Shown: positions 34,765-48,089 of the stretch, piece by piece
Layout: each line of letters opens with the position of its first letter
How positions within the stretch are numbered: position 1 is the first letter of the stretch
Assembly (NCBI GenBank): GCA_023053545.1
Contig: JAKZAN010000007.1
Location: forward strand, 5,518,001 to 5,582,000
Source: Lepidurus packardi
Lineage: Eukaryota > Arthropoda > Branchiopoda > Notostraca > Triopsidae
Direction: 5' to 3'
Length of the DNA stretch: 64,000 nt
Notes under the pieces: model-generated
What the model saw: the letters and a program-made list of their open reading frames with translations, nothing else
What the model was told of the DNA's origin: nothing
Databases searched by the model: none
Position numbers and translations under genes: made by a program

Positions 34765-37700
34765 TTAATTTAAAACAAACTTCATTTCCTCCCAAACGTT
34801 ACTATTGTCTTGTGAAGCGGGGTGAATGCTGCTGTTTTTAATTGAAGGTGTTAGATTTAATGACACTGATGGCGTTTTGGCTAGAAGCTCTTCCACTGCA
34901 ATAAATACAATTACCTTAGCCCCTAATTGTGCATGTAAACAATTTTAGGTTTAGCGTACTTTCGTCTCTAATCAATTCAGGACGCTCATGTGCGCTACGG
35001 TGAGTATCAGAACCGGGAACGATTGAAGTATCAAACTCTGCATCCGTTCGCTGCCCGTACGATAGCAGTGCTAACTTCTTCCAGTCAGCCATAAAATCTT
35101 CTTCACTTTTCTACAAAAATTTTAGAAAAAGAAGGGGAAATGACTAAGAACTTATTCCCTGGATCATACTAACAAATAGAACTTACCTCGACATCAGAAG
35201 CTCTCAGACTTAAGGCTTGGTGCAAGTTAATTGTGTACTCCAATTTGGGCACTATTACTGAATGAATTTCTGTTAAGGTACCATGCCAAATGGCCAAAAG
35301 GGCTGCTTGTCTTGCGAGACTTGGGTTTGACTTAATCAATGTGCGCTCTTGCTCTTCTAGTAATTCGGAAACAACGCCTTGTATCGTCCTCGGCGAATCC
35401 ACGGCAATGATTCTTGACTGAGAAAGCATTAAACTTGGTGGCAACTGTTCGGCTGTTGAATCCCATATTAGCCAGACACGAACATCCGGCGAAGTTGATT
35501 CTCCGCCAAGTATTTCCAGGATCTTGTAAGAACAATCAAAGCCTCATTTACTTTATCGAAAATGAAAGCCTCATTTACTTTAATGAAAGCCTCATTTACT
35601 TTATCGATACAGGAGTTCGCGTTGTCCAACTGGTGACAACTCAGCAGCACAAGCCAGTTTCCCCTTCTCATAGCATCGTCAACTTCATCCCAAACCACTT
35701 GTCCGTTGCCGGCTACGGACGAGATTCGGATGCGGTCGTCGGGAAAATCCTAAAAGCCAAAAGATAAGAGCCTATAATTCGTCCTTGTTTTTTTACTTGT
35801 TCTTTAGCCACACAGAATACGAGTCGTATAATGTCGAGTTCTGGATTCGTAAGCACGAGCAATGGTACGGAACTCGACATTTCTCCGATGAAAGCCCAGT
35901 CTGGTGGGCCATTGACAACGAACTCGGTGCCAAAAATACCTATACACAAACCACTTGATATTCTTAGCTAGAAAAAGTTTACTTACTTTGAAGATAATGT
36001 AAACTCGTGTTGTACGAACAGTCGCCCCTGAACGCGTTGCAAACCACAAATCTATGTAGCGGGTTTGCTAATTCAGGGTAATTTTGAAGGACAAGCCAAG
36101 GTTCAGTACAATCATAGAAGTCTTGATTTTGCTTTTCATTGACAATCTTTTCAAGCACTTCCTAAAAACCAATCAGGATATAAATGAAGTAGCTAAAGTA
36201 ATGACTATTACTTCTAACCAAGTAATCTTCCCGAGCTCCGCCCGTGTATCGAACGATGCTATTGCCAGTAATACGCTCGAATCACGAAGTTCTTCCATGG
36301 ATACGCTGATAGCAATAAGCAAGGCGAGCAATAAGCGATGCTATAAAAACTCCCTTTTTAAGAAAAGTAAAGTTAGAGAAAGGGATTACTTGACGTAAGG
36401 TTACTGCACGAAGCTGTTTAAAAATGTGCATAGCGGTTCGTTTGGCTGTTGTAACTTGGGTATCTTCAGCAATAGCACCTGGTGAAGCGCTCTCTTCGTC
36501 TTCGTCGAGGCTTGCTACCAGCAACTGGGAAAACTTCTCCAAGGGGAGAACAAAATAAGGCGCAGCTTTACTCAAACAATTGAGCAATTTGAACAGTTCT
36601 GTGCCGTAATGCGCCGCAGCCAAATACGTATGTCGTTGGCTTTCCAGTCGGCTTGCCGTCTTTAAACAGAAGTTAGGGATTCTAAATGTTTTCCTTCACT
36701 TGTAGTTACTTGTTCTATAGATGCTTCCTTTTCGCTGAGAACCTGACATTGAGCTAAAACTGGCAGTAATGCTGTGATCACTGATTCTTCTTGGATCAAG
36801 TTCCCATCCGAGTTACTTAGTATAGTTAACAGATTCAAGTCTCCGTCTTCGTATTGCCTATTTCGTAAACATAGCCACAAAGGAAAACGAATGCGGAAAA
36901 TGATATTACTTGTGGAGATCTCGGACTTGTAAAGCTAAATGACTCCTTTCTTCACCATCCGGACGCTCGCTGCTAGTCAATGCTGAAGTCAATACATCTT
37001 GAATACCTACGTCACTGGGCACGAAGTTCAGCATGGATACGTGAAGGTACACGGGATGATTCACTGGTATTTCTTGACGTCTGGTAACCAAATAGAAACG
37101 GAACTCCGGAGAATATTCAATTGTGTTTTGATTCAATCTGATGAAGTGGGTTGACCCTTGCACGAAAGTTTGCCGCAAAATCACAGGCATTAAGCAGGAA
37201 TCCCATACGGCATCGTCAATATCTAGGATAACCTAATATCTCTGCTATAAAATCTGGAAGAAAAACAATATTTTTAAAAAATACCGAAGCTCCTAGCTGA
37301 ATACAGCCTGCAAGCTGCGTCAGATAGTCGGTTGAAGATAGCCTTAATAGGATCGGAGGATTGTCCTGAGCTTCTGCCATGAGCCACTGCTTTCCAAAAC
37401 TGTACGGGTCAATTAGTAAAGGCCAGCGCTTCAGCAGCCTTTGATATCAACGTTAATTGAGGTCTGTCAAGTGTACACGGGAAGTTACTTTAACATTAGA
37501 GCACTGTCGATTAGGTGATTATCGGTTGGCAACGATGCTGAAATCCATGCTGCTCTCACGTTCAACTTGTCTTTGGATAATAAAGTATGCATTTCTAGGC
37601 CTAACGTGCAATCGACTCCGTTTTCAATACAAAAGCTGGTCCACTTTCGCAAGCATTCCTCGCGGACTTGCGACTTTTGCCCGGCCAAATACACAAGGTA

Positions 37701-40700
37701 CCCGGCCAACAGAATGCAGTCGGCTTTTGACATAAAAGTGTGAAATAATTAAGTAAAAGAGTATAGAAATGTATATTTATAAAAATGGTTAGGAATTTCA
37801 GCGGGCCTTACCAATAGCTTTACTTTCATGACTTTGTATGGTTGTCAAATTCTCCTGCCATTTGGCCCCGTAAGGAGACAGGTTTTGGAGCAAGTCTTTA
37901 CCACGGTCTACTTGCACTATTTTCAATTCAATCTCGCGTTCCAAGATGTTTTGTCGCTCTCGGGTTTGGCTCAACTTGAGTTGCAACTCCTCTTGCTTAA
38001 ACTTCTCAGCCTGGTACTGTTTCTGAATTGGACTAGGTTTTTCATTGTCCGTAAACTGGAAATCACCATTCTCTTGCGACAGACTGTCATAGTGGGCCAA
38101 GAGGCGAATCCAAATGTAAAGCTCTAGGATAGGAACGTTTTCGTTTACTTTGTGGTTCAGTCTACTTTGTAGTTACTTTCAGCAGCATTCGAAACGAGTC
38201 GAAGTTCTTTTTCGTCCAACTCTGATTGTTTGAGAATCCTGTCACGGATAACTGGCAAACTGTCGTGGTAAGTTTCCCAGGATACATCGATAAGAGCTTC
38301 TAAGCTCTTATTATCGGCTATAATCTTTCTGCCGGGCGCTACGAAATCGTCCGCTATTTTATTGCTATTTGCTAAGTCGGGTGCTTTTTCAGGCTTCAGT
38401 CCCTATACTTAAGAGTTAAAAGTTTCCATTGTAGAAATTCCATAACATACCTTTAAGTAGCACAGCGCTTCGAAGATTAGTCGCACTGACGTTGGCGGGT
38501 TGCGCATAGATTTAAGCACTGTAAGATCTGCCATTGGTAATTGCTTCACATTATCCTCAGCGTTTTCAAGCTGGGAAGCCACTGCTTGCATTTCAGCCTT
38601 TTTGGCTTCGTAATCTTGAGCTAACTTCTGGGATTCTTTTTCCTCTTGTTGTGCTTTCTTTTCAATCTATAATTAAATCGAATACCAAATCTTTATACTA
38701 CAAAAATGTTAAGTACCGTGTGAAGAATATCATAAATAAATTAATACGTAATAAATGAAGAAGGCTTTACCTGAATGAACTCTTGATTCGAAATATCCCT
38801 TGTCTCTGTTAGCTCTTGTATCAAAACAATAACTTCAGATAATTCCTTCCTGATCAGTACCAATTCCTCTTCTAATGTTCGAACGGCAATAACTGCTTTG
38901 GCTAGTTTGGTCACTGCTGCCGAACACAGTTCGGACTTCGTTTGCAATTCCCTACAAATTGAAACCCTTAAACTCATACTAGTAAGAAATGTAAGATTTA
39001 ACCGTTTGCGCATGATTAGCAGATGTGAAAAAATTAAGATGGAATCAATCAGTGCAGCGTACGGCATAACATTCTCGCGGATTCCTGTAGACTGGTACAT
39101 GTAATAGGCTAAGCGACACATGAGCTCTTTTTCTTGTTGAGTGATATCCACATCTTTAAAAAAATTGTTGGCCAAACTCGCCACAGCATCTTCTGGCCAG
39201 GGCTATGCATAACAAGACGCTATACTCACCGTAAAACAAAGCCAATACTTTTAAAATGTACTTGAACCCAGACGACTTGGCAAACAACAGTAAGTTGGGG
39301 GAAATGTGAAAGTTTATGGGCTAATCTCGAGTCAGGTAATGTGACCAACACTATATGGAGTTGGTCCCACATTCGCCGCTCAAACATGTCCAGCAATGCT
39401 GCAGCACTACCGTCAGTTTGTATGGATTTTTCTTTCTGTAAATCTATGGCTCGCATGGTTTCAATGATGGAAGTGCGATCTTCGGCGCTGAATAGATACA
39501 TGGGATCTCCGCCTCCCAATATATGGCAAACTTCTTCCAGGTACTCGTAATTGTCAGTTTCGGTTTCGGAAATTAACAAGACGCATTTCTTTTCTTCAGC
39601 TGCAGCTTTTATTAGCGCATTTCGAAGACCAGCTTTCCATTCCGACAATTCTGGTACACGCGAAAACTCGGCCTAAAAGTACGTAAAACTTTACTTTCTA
39701 CATAGGTGGCTTACAAGTTCTAATCCTACGTAAACTAAATCGCTGTCCGAAACGTGGGTAGCCATCCTGGCAGTGGAATTTTTGCCGACACCTCTGTGAC
39801 CGACGATAACCACATGACCTCCTGGCTGCTTAATGATGCGAGATACACGGCCCAGCAATTCAACAACGTAGCGAAAAATGATGAAGTATGGCAAAGGGCG
39901 TCGATTCATGTTATTGAATTCTTTCACGTAACCTTCAACAATGGTAAGCAAATGATCGTGATCAATAACCTCGACGTAGCTGCGAGCGTCAGATTTGGGA
40001 TCCGAAAAATCGCAAAACAGCAAATGGCGTAGATCCTCTTCAGTAACCTTGCAGAATAATTATGCTAAGTGTGTGCGAAACCGGTCAGGGTAGTGCAAAT
40101 AAGTTTTTACTTCTCCGTCGCCAGCGAGATCCAAATGGGCTAGTAACTGATGGAAATCTTCGTGCAAATGGTCTTTGCAAGCTGCTTGTACCTTGCACGT
40201 CAGCCATTTGATATCTTCCAAGGACGAAAATCTGTCCGAAAACACACGTAGGGCTTCGTGTACCCATAAACGTTTCATGGCTTGCAAATCTTCGGTCGTT
40301 TCGGGGACCGAAAGCAATACGCCCTACGCTTACTTTTATTACTTTACATTTTTATTTTATAGCTTAGTTACTTGTATGCAGCGTGAAAAGTCGTGTACGC
40401 TCCACTGGCAAAAGTATTGATGGGTATTCTGGAAACGCGACTGTACCGCTTGGTAAATAGCCATACTGGCTGCCACTATTTCTTCAATACACGAATCGAA
40501 CTCCTTCCCAAAACCCCGCGCGTCCAAATGCCATAGTAAAATACGATTGAAAATGGAAATCAATCCATTGTTTGTGATCGGCAAAATTGGAACACAAACG
40601 AAGTGACGCATTACAGAAGATCTCAACGTCACACAATCAGGTCGAGCCGTTACTATTAACTATTTGGATATAGAAAAAATGGTAGCCAACCCAAGTTTAA

Positions 40701-43700
40701 GAGAAAAATTGAAGGATTTTTTTACATCCACGTCAGATATGCTGATTGGTGAATAATTCTGCAAGTCATAAATTTGGCTGTGTTCGATCCATTGGCGGAC
40801 AAATTCCGATGCATCCCGTCTACCGTGTTCTGGTTTCGAACGTGCCATAAAACTGTCTATAAAGAAAAACGCTTTTTTGCCCAGCGACGGACCGTAGACT
40901 CCTTGTCTTCTTTTCTGCAGTTTTCCCATTAAGACTTGCTGCAAGCGATCCACAGTGGTACTACCGCTGCAGTTGTACGTTATATACTCGTGCGTCTGCG
41001 AGTCCAGCTTATGACGAAGCAAATCCTGAAAGCACATGTTGAAATAAAGCTTGAAAACTGTTAACGAAGTATTTACCATAGCCATTGCTGTTTTCCCGCA
41101 CGCAATGGGACCTATTAAGGCTACGGGCGTGTTTTTCGAGCTGAGTAGCTGAACGAAGTATTGCGCTCGCAAAGAAGTCGCCGTGGGGACCAGCAACTGA
41201 TTAACTGGCAATTCTCGCGAGAGAATAAAGCCGTTTTTCAGCTCTTCCGTCCACGATACCCAAGAGCCTTTACTAGAACCCTAAGGAGACAAATTAGAAG
41301 CGGGGATAAGTTAAATGCAACTATAACCAAGGTACACTTTTTTTTTATATAATTTTAAATTGTATTACCTGTCTGACAAACTTGTAATCGAAAACTGTTC
41401 CTTCCTTGGGAAAGCTAGGTACCTGTAACTTTTCCTTGGATAGTTCCGAATCTACTTGTTCTTTTAGAAATGTATCGAATGATTTCTTCTTGGACCAAAA
41501 ATAAGGCAGACCGAATGTCCAAATGCAGGCAAAATATACGTAGGCCTAAGAAAGGGGAAGGGGCAAAATTTGTCCGAAAAATTTTTACTTCAAGTATCTT
41601 TACTTCTAGGGTAGCTCGATTGTCTGTATCAAATATTTTTTTCTGCTTTTCCTCCAAAATAGGTTGTGATAATGCTGAAACAACTTTGAGCATATGATGT
41701 ACAGCTATTTTCGTCTCCAACTAAAGTATCCGCTTTATAGGTTAGCTTAGTTTTATTTGCATAATTCTTGAAATCTGAACCTCTTGCTGTGCTTGACCCC
41801 GGAAATTCAAAATTTTAGGTACGACTGAATTGAACAAATAAGTGAAAATAGGTTGCGATAATAGGCCAGAAGAGTAACTCTCCAACGAGGCCAGCCAACC
41901 TCTTGTTAAATTTTGCCAACTGACGAGATTTGGGCCCGTATGAACGATTTGACATGCAGCAACCTAAAATTATTCAAAATTAATTTTAATATGTATCCCC
42001 TTGTGAGCATGGTTTAAACCATAGCTGGAGTGGTAGTTTCTAAACTGTCCGTCTCGAAAACAAAAAGTTTTCGGGAGTCAATACGAATCTTCTCGCCTGA
42101 TTTGAGCTGCAAAACACGCTCGGAGGTTAGTGTGTTGAGGAGATTCTCGTAAACAGAAGGATACATCGGGCCACTGAATATAAGTACTATTCTGCGGTAA
42201 TATAAAACGAAATTTGAAGAAAAAGACTAAAAACTGAAGCTGTGCATCTTACTTTTCGTGGTAAGTTTGCTTCAGAAGGCTGGTAATGAGCCCGTCACAG
42301 TAATCTTGATCAGTATTACCGAATAGTTGCAATTCTTCGTAAGCTGCCGAGTTGATATAGAAAGCTTTCATTTTCTACTTCAAAGCAGAACTTTTCATAA
42401 AGATTATCATGAGAGGTATAAATCCTTACCGTTGTTTGACATTCATTCCATATCGCTATTGCAACTTGAATACAGGTCGTTCGGCCTGACATAACTTCAC
42501 CAATGACGATTGAGGGATAACCTTGCTGATAGGCTATATACAGTTGGTGCACCTTTTCCAGGAATTTAAGTGAGAAGTCCAAGTGCAATCGCATGCATAC
42601 TCTTTGGCCGAGTTTTACGAAATCAGCGGGTAAGGTCCGTTGGAGTTTTACCTCAGGAAACACCGCTTGAAGAATGCTCTAAAGTTAACGTATCACTGTT
42701 TTTTCTGTTTTTCTAGCATATTGGCTTTCTTATAACGTTACCATGAACTTCACCGTTTCCTGCAAAGGCAACGCTTCCATACCCCAGTGAAGAAATGCAT
42801 AAGCCAGCTTTTCTATATCTGAGCCACTTTTAGGCGAACTCCTTTCCAGGGTTTCCAGTATGCGCTGAAGTAAGGTGAGTCTCGCAAAAATGCCTGGAAA
42901 CTGGATTTCTTCTAATGAATTCAGCAAACGCAGGACACGATCCGGTAAGTCAGTCGATTTAAAGCCGCGTATGAAAAGCCAAGTTTTAATCGTTAAGAGC
43001 AGATCAGGTGGTTGGAAGTGTACTGGCCGAAATAACTACGCATATTTAATTTTTTTTTTTATTCTTAAAAACTGCTTTGCAAATGAACCGTTACCATGGC
43101 AAGTTTAGATCGCGTGACGGCGTTCATGTGGTTATCTGCGGTGGCAAACAGTGCCCATTTACTACTCACACCAATTTCTAATCCTTCTAGTAAAGGGTGT
43201 CCTTCCAATCCTCCGGCATTGACACTCCGTTGGAGTTGCGTTAGCATATCACACATGTGATCTAATACGGAGCTTTTTAGACTATTCACATCGTGAATGC
43301 ATAGCCATGCGCTACAAGCAATAGCACCCTGGAACAACAAAAATTTTGTTGGAAAATACTTCAATGAAACTTACTTCTGTTTAATTTCTATACCTTGGTT
43401 AAAGAGGTGATGGATTCCGCCCGACTTTCACCAGAGCACTCGAATATGTACAACAGTTGTGAAATGGCTCTCGCTAGGTCTTGAACCATGCTCAGCTTGA
43501 TAGAACCAACTGTGCCTTGTATCATACACCCTAAAAAATCAAATGGTAGGTTATAATTTAAAGCCCACTTTTCGCTAATTCATTCACCCATATAAAACCG
43601 CAAAGGTCCGCAAAACGTGGCTTGAATCTTGTCATTAGCCAAACTCATCAAGGGTACGAAAGCGCCTCCGTAATATTCCAAAGTGTTTGAAAACTGTGAG

Positions 43701-46700
43701 TCGGCTACCTTTACCAGAATCCGCTCTTCCTATAATTAGAAGGTTTAAAACCTAAGGAAAATGCTTCTATGTTTGCATTAACGCAACCTGGATGTAGAAC
43801 TTGTATTGCAGATACCATATAAATCCTGTCGATTCACTGGACCGTAAACGTTTCAGTAAGTCTCGCGAATAAAGCTTGAAAAATAGTAATGACCCTAGAA
43901 AGCATTAAACTAAGATTGATACTGAGCTGATATGACTTGACTGACTACTTTTGGTGTAAAGATGGACGGGATTTGTCGAATTCTCAAAAAGTCTCAAGTA
44001 GTCGTCAAACAAGCGACGGAGGTGGTCTTGGCAACTATTCCATTGCAAATCTTCCATGGCTTTGTCAAAAATACGAGTCCACTCGAGCTCGAGTGCGTAC
44101 AGTATAGCTTGGGCTGGAAGTAGTAATAAATCTTCGCTCGCTTCATGAGTTTGCTGGGCAGTCCGCACATGCTAATACGAAGTTTCTCGGAAATTATTAA
44201 GGCAAATAGTTCGGCTGGTACTTACTTGTTCAAAGGTGCTTTGCACTTCTACTTCCAATCTGGATAAGAACTTTTCGACTTGGCCTGTAGTGAATGGTAC
44301 GGGATCGATGAGCTTGAGTGTTTCTTGGTACGGTGAGGTAATAGAGACAACATTTTGATCCTGATCAAAAGTAAGATCTTTAACTCCCGGGAAGAGTTTC
44401 CACAAATGCAGGGATAAACTAAATACGGAGGGTAAATTGTGGCGATTTTAAGATTGTGACACAAATTTACGTTGATGATGATTTGGCTCCTGCTAATAAA
44501 GCGTGCAATTCACTTTCGGCTAAAAAGTAGAAACGAGGGTAATGCGATCGCTTTTTCTCTAACAGGTTCCTTAGCCCACTTTGAATGAGCTTGATCTAAA
44601 CTCCAAAGTAAAGGGGTTGAGGAAAATTGCTTCATTGATTTGGGACTTTTTGGTCAATACTTGTTGAGCACACGTTTGGAGACGTTCCGCTAAGCTGTGG
44701 ATTTTGAGTAGGCCAAATACTTGCTCACATCCTGAAACGATGCCTAGGATGTCCCTCCAACTTTTATCGATGGTACTGAATTTGCGAGCTTCTTCCGGAG
44801 AGTAACTGTACACATCGGGTCCAGCTAATACCGGCTCTAGTTGGGACCAGGCTTTCTGTACCTGACAACATTGGTCTAACAAATCTTGCAAAGCCAAAAG
44901 TTGACTCTCCCAGTCCCTAAGTCGATACTAGTAAGTTCCACATCAGGATAATGTGAAAAGACGATACTTAATGTCCTTTTCGAACGGTTTTATAAACGGC
45001 GAACGACGCATGATCTGGGTCTCGACAATATGATCCTCGAGCAATCGCTGTATCTGCTCCATGTCACCCAGAACCAAGAAATCGGCGTTCCTATATCATA
45101 AAGCTACAGTATCAGTCTGGCATTGAATTATAGATTATAAATTTACTTATAATTTTCCATGGGAACGCTGACATTTTTCCAAGCGCCCTTCATAACATGT
45201 AAAGAGCGCTCTAAGATATTTTCTTGGGTCGCTGCATGACTGATTAGTTCGAAGCGAGGCAAGTGTTCATAAAGTGATAAACCGACGATGTACTGCAATG
45301 TATTGGATGGTTCTGAACGTAATCGAAGGCCAACTACGTCCGAAACTTGATCCCAATGACGTTCCCGTAGCGTAGGATTCCCCAATGTTCCAATCAAAGG
45401 TAGTATTCTGTTGAAGTCGAATAATCGAGACTCCACCTATATCGTTTTAGTTTTTTTAAAGGTATATTAGTCAGACAAGCCTAGGATTGAGTTTACTTGG
45501 TTTAATAGGTAACGAGTGTCAGAAGTGTCGGTGAAACGTTCTTCGGCCGTAGCCACAGCCTCTTTAAACTTTTCGGTTTCTTGCACAATGAAGTCTGGGT
45601 CAAATGTTCCAATCTGGCTTTCCATCCAAACTTTCTGTTGGTCAAAAAATTTTGAGGCTACCTCAAACAGCTGCCAGTATGGGTTCATGACTGCTTTGAC
45701 CTACCCAAACCAAGCAAAGGATAATATTGCTCTTTAAAAAAAAGTTAATTACTTGTGACAAAGCTGGGTAGTCAGTTGTTAACCATCCGAATGCTACTTC
45801 TTCACCGTTAATTTGTTTGACCGTCTCTTCGGCTTCTTGTAACTGCGCTGCAAGTGAACGTGACCTGTGCAAATAGTCTGGTAAGCAATCCAATTCACCC
45901 ATGCGCTGAAAGTCTTCCGCCAGTATTCCGTACGATTTTAATGACTCGATCAGTAACTCCCGCTTTTTCTAAATTGAACTCATCAGCCATTTTTTGCTCA
46001 GTATATAGATAAAGTAAACTAAAATGTTTTCAAACATACTTTCAATTTCTCTTCATAATCTTTCCGTTTTCTTTGAATAATTCTACCGTGTTCAGTTAGG
46101 GCAGCTTTCATACGAGCATTCCAAGAGAGCATCTCTTTGGCTAGAAATGATGTTTGTGGGTCTAATGCCATATGATCTGATACAAAGCAAATGAGTTGCA
46201 AATTTGCTTTCAACTCTAACTTGAAAGTCAGTAGAGTTGCTTGACGCATAGTTATGACTTTTTCTTGTTGAGCCATCAAATGATGCGTGTGAACTGGTAG
46301 TGTTAAAGCTATGTCAGCGCAGTCGGCGTGCTGTTCACATAAACTAAACCACGAAAAATTAGTTGATTGACGTGGGTTTGAGAAGAAACCTTCTTACGTT
46401 TTTGCCGCTTTAGTCCACGCCTTTAGGATAGCTGACAGCAGCATAGACGTCAATCCTTGAAGGGACTCCAGTAATGAATTTCTTAGCTGCTCAAGACGCA
46501 GCTGGTAATTTCCAGCTACTAAGGTTGCGGCCAAATTTTGACGAACTGTTCTTTTTAGGCTCTTTAGTTCATGGACTTTGGTTTGCAACGCTGAAATTTC
46601 ATTACGTTTAATTAACTCTTGGATATCAGCTTTAACCTACAGTAATTTGTCCTTACATGGGTACATATAGAAGCGTCAACTAAAAACTACTCACTGATCC

Positions 46701-48089
46701 ATCTAATAAAGGAATAAATTCCGTAAATTGATTAAGCATCTCTTTCGCCTTTCCCATGTCGCTTTCTATTTTAGCTGTAAGCACTAATTTTCCTTGCTTT
46801 AGTTTTTCATCTGGTAAGGGAACCTGAAAATCCGTTTAATTAAAGAGGTAGGAATTATAAGTATTGGAGTTTCGCTTTAGCTGAAGAGGCACCTTAATAA
46901 AAGCCACGTAAGACGGTTCCAGATCATTTTCAAGACCGCTGCACGAAAGATATTCTTCGACAGCTTGACAGATATGGTCATAGTGTCGCAACATGGCATT
47001 ATTAATCGTATTAGCGGAAGGTTCTAGAGCAATTTCTTCTCCGCTCCATACGACGTCAACACTGAGTACGTGCTGACAATTATGGACCAAATATTGCTGG
47101 TATTTAAGCAAATTATCGGTACAAAACGCTTGCAGAAATTCAGCCATGATTATGTCTGTAGTGCGTTGAACAATTTTCAAGCGTTGGCCTTGCAACGGCG
47201 CAATACGTCTTCTCGTTCCCTTATTATTATCAAATTAGTTTTAATACATATCATTCGCCTTAAAAAGTTATTGATTAACATTTACTTGGAGCAAAATATT
47301 CGAAATTGCTGTAAAACACTCGTTGTGCAAAATATTCACTCCACGTGTGACTTGCTCTGCCAGTTTTACTGTCAAATTTGATAGATCCCAAAACTGTTTT
47401 TCAATTTCTTCGTAGTCGAAAAGTAACAAACTCCTATGACATTCATAGGGTATGCTTTAACAAGCTGATATAAAACATTTTTCTTTACCGGAATTTGGCA
47501 TTCCATTTATCGAGAATGTTTCGCATGCAGGGGTCAATAATTACAAGTCGTTTTCGGAGTCGGTTTTTAATTCGGTCTACTTCGAGTGTTACCCCAGGGT
47601 AACAAGCTTTTAATGGTCGAGGTTCATTAAGCTATAACAAGACTCTTGACTATTTAATGTAAATCAATAATTTTTAGGTACCGAAAAGTATCCGTAAGAC
47701 AGGACGAAGTCTATAGCTGCTTTTCTAGAAAAAAAGTAATACTCTACTTTGGCTTCAAGCTCCAGCTCCTCGATACCTCTAGAATTTTTCGTTTTGGTTA
47801 GGTACTTCACAAATACTCGTGATGCTGGACTGGTATCCCAAGTAGCTACATGAGAGATCGCTATGCCATGACGGATATAATATTGGTATCGTAAAAACCA
47901 AACTTCCTTGTTTTGAAGAGAACTTAGATCTCCTTCTATCATGGACATTAAGAAAGGTACTGGCTTTTCTTCTCCTGAACCGGTGATCACTTCGATTAAA
48001 GTTTGGCGAAATTTCTCACGAGTTTTCTTGTAAACACGAGGGTCTATTGTTTTTTTATTAGATTGCCTAGAATTCTTTAACTTAAACAT
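34765..48089 (-). CDS. Divergent dynein heavy chain with degenerate AAA1
   Basis: A multi-exon, short-intron gene of very roughly 3,000-3,500 aa (my estimate), shorter than the usual 4,000+ aa. From the N-terminus, the linker (DHC_N2) is clear: PYWQLFEVASKFF (about 45.65 kb), NPTLRERHWDQV (45.36), HIVETQIMRRSPFIKPFEKD (45.0) and DKSWRDILG (44.75). AAA1 (43.73-43.07) has GTVGSIKL where GPAGTGKT is expected (43493-43516) and CIHD for the CFDE Walker B (about 43290). AAA2 has GEVMSGRT (42478-42501). AAA3 has an intact GPIACGKT (41089-41112) but FIDS for the usual VDDLN-type box. AAA4 has GHRGVGKN (39775-39801). Stalk and microtubule-binding flanks (NPPTSVRLIFEALCYL, 38.47) and AAA5-AAA6 follow. 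The frame ends 50-100 residues after AAA6, so the C-terminal domain is absent. The start chosen is the first in-frame ATG; an upstream ATG at 48192 is out of frame. The subfamily is not assigned; DNHD1-like or axonemal origin are options. Confidence 0.8.
35523..35599 (-). repeat. Dynein intron with triplicated 5' splice site
   Basis: On the minus strand the exon ends GATAAA and the intron starts GTAAATGAGGCTTTCATT. This junction sequence is repeated three times; on the plus strand GCCTCATTTACTTTA occurs at 35541-35555, 35568-35582 and 35589-35603. The acceptor is CTTACAAG before the ATCCTGG exon. The three possible donors start at 35599, 35578 and 35551 and are 21 and 27 nt apart, so each alternative keeps the reading frame and would add 7 or 16 residues. 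The outermost donor gives a 77-nt intron and the best fit to the AAA6 homology. Confidence 0.8.

Noticed and set aside
35541..35603. Three GCCTCATTTACTTTA copies as a CRISPR-like or coding amino-acid repeat
   Set aside because: The repeats lie in an intron by homology and phase, with irregular spacing; best explained as duplicated splice donor.
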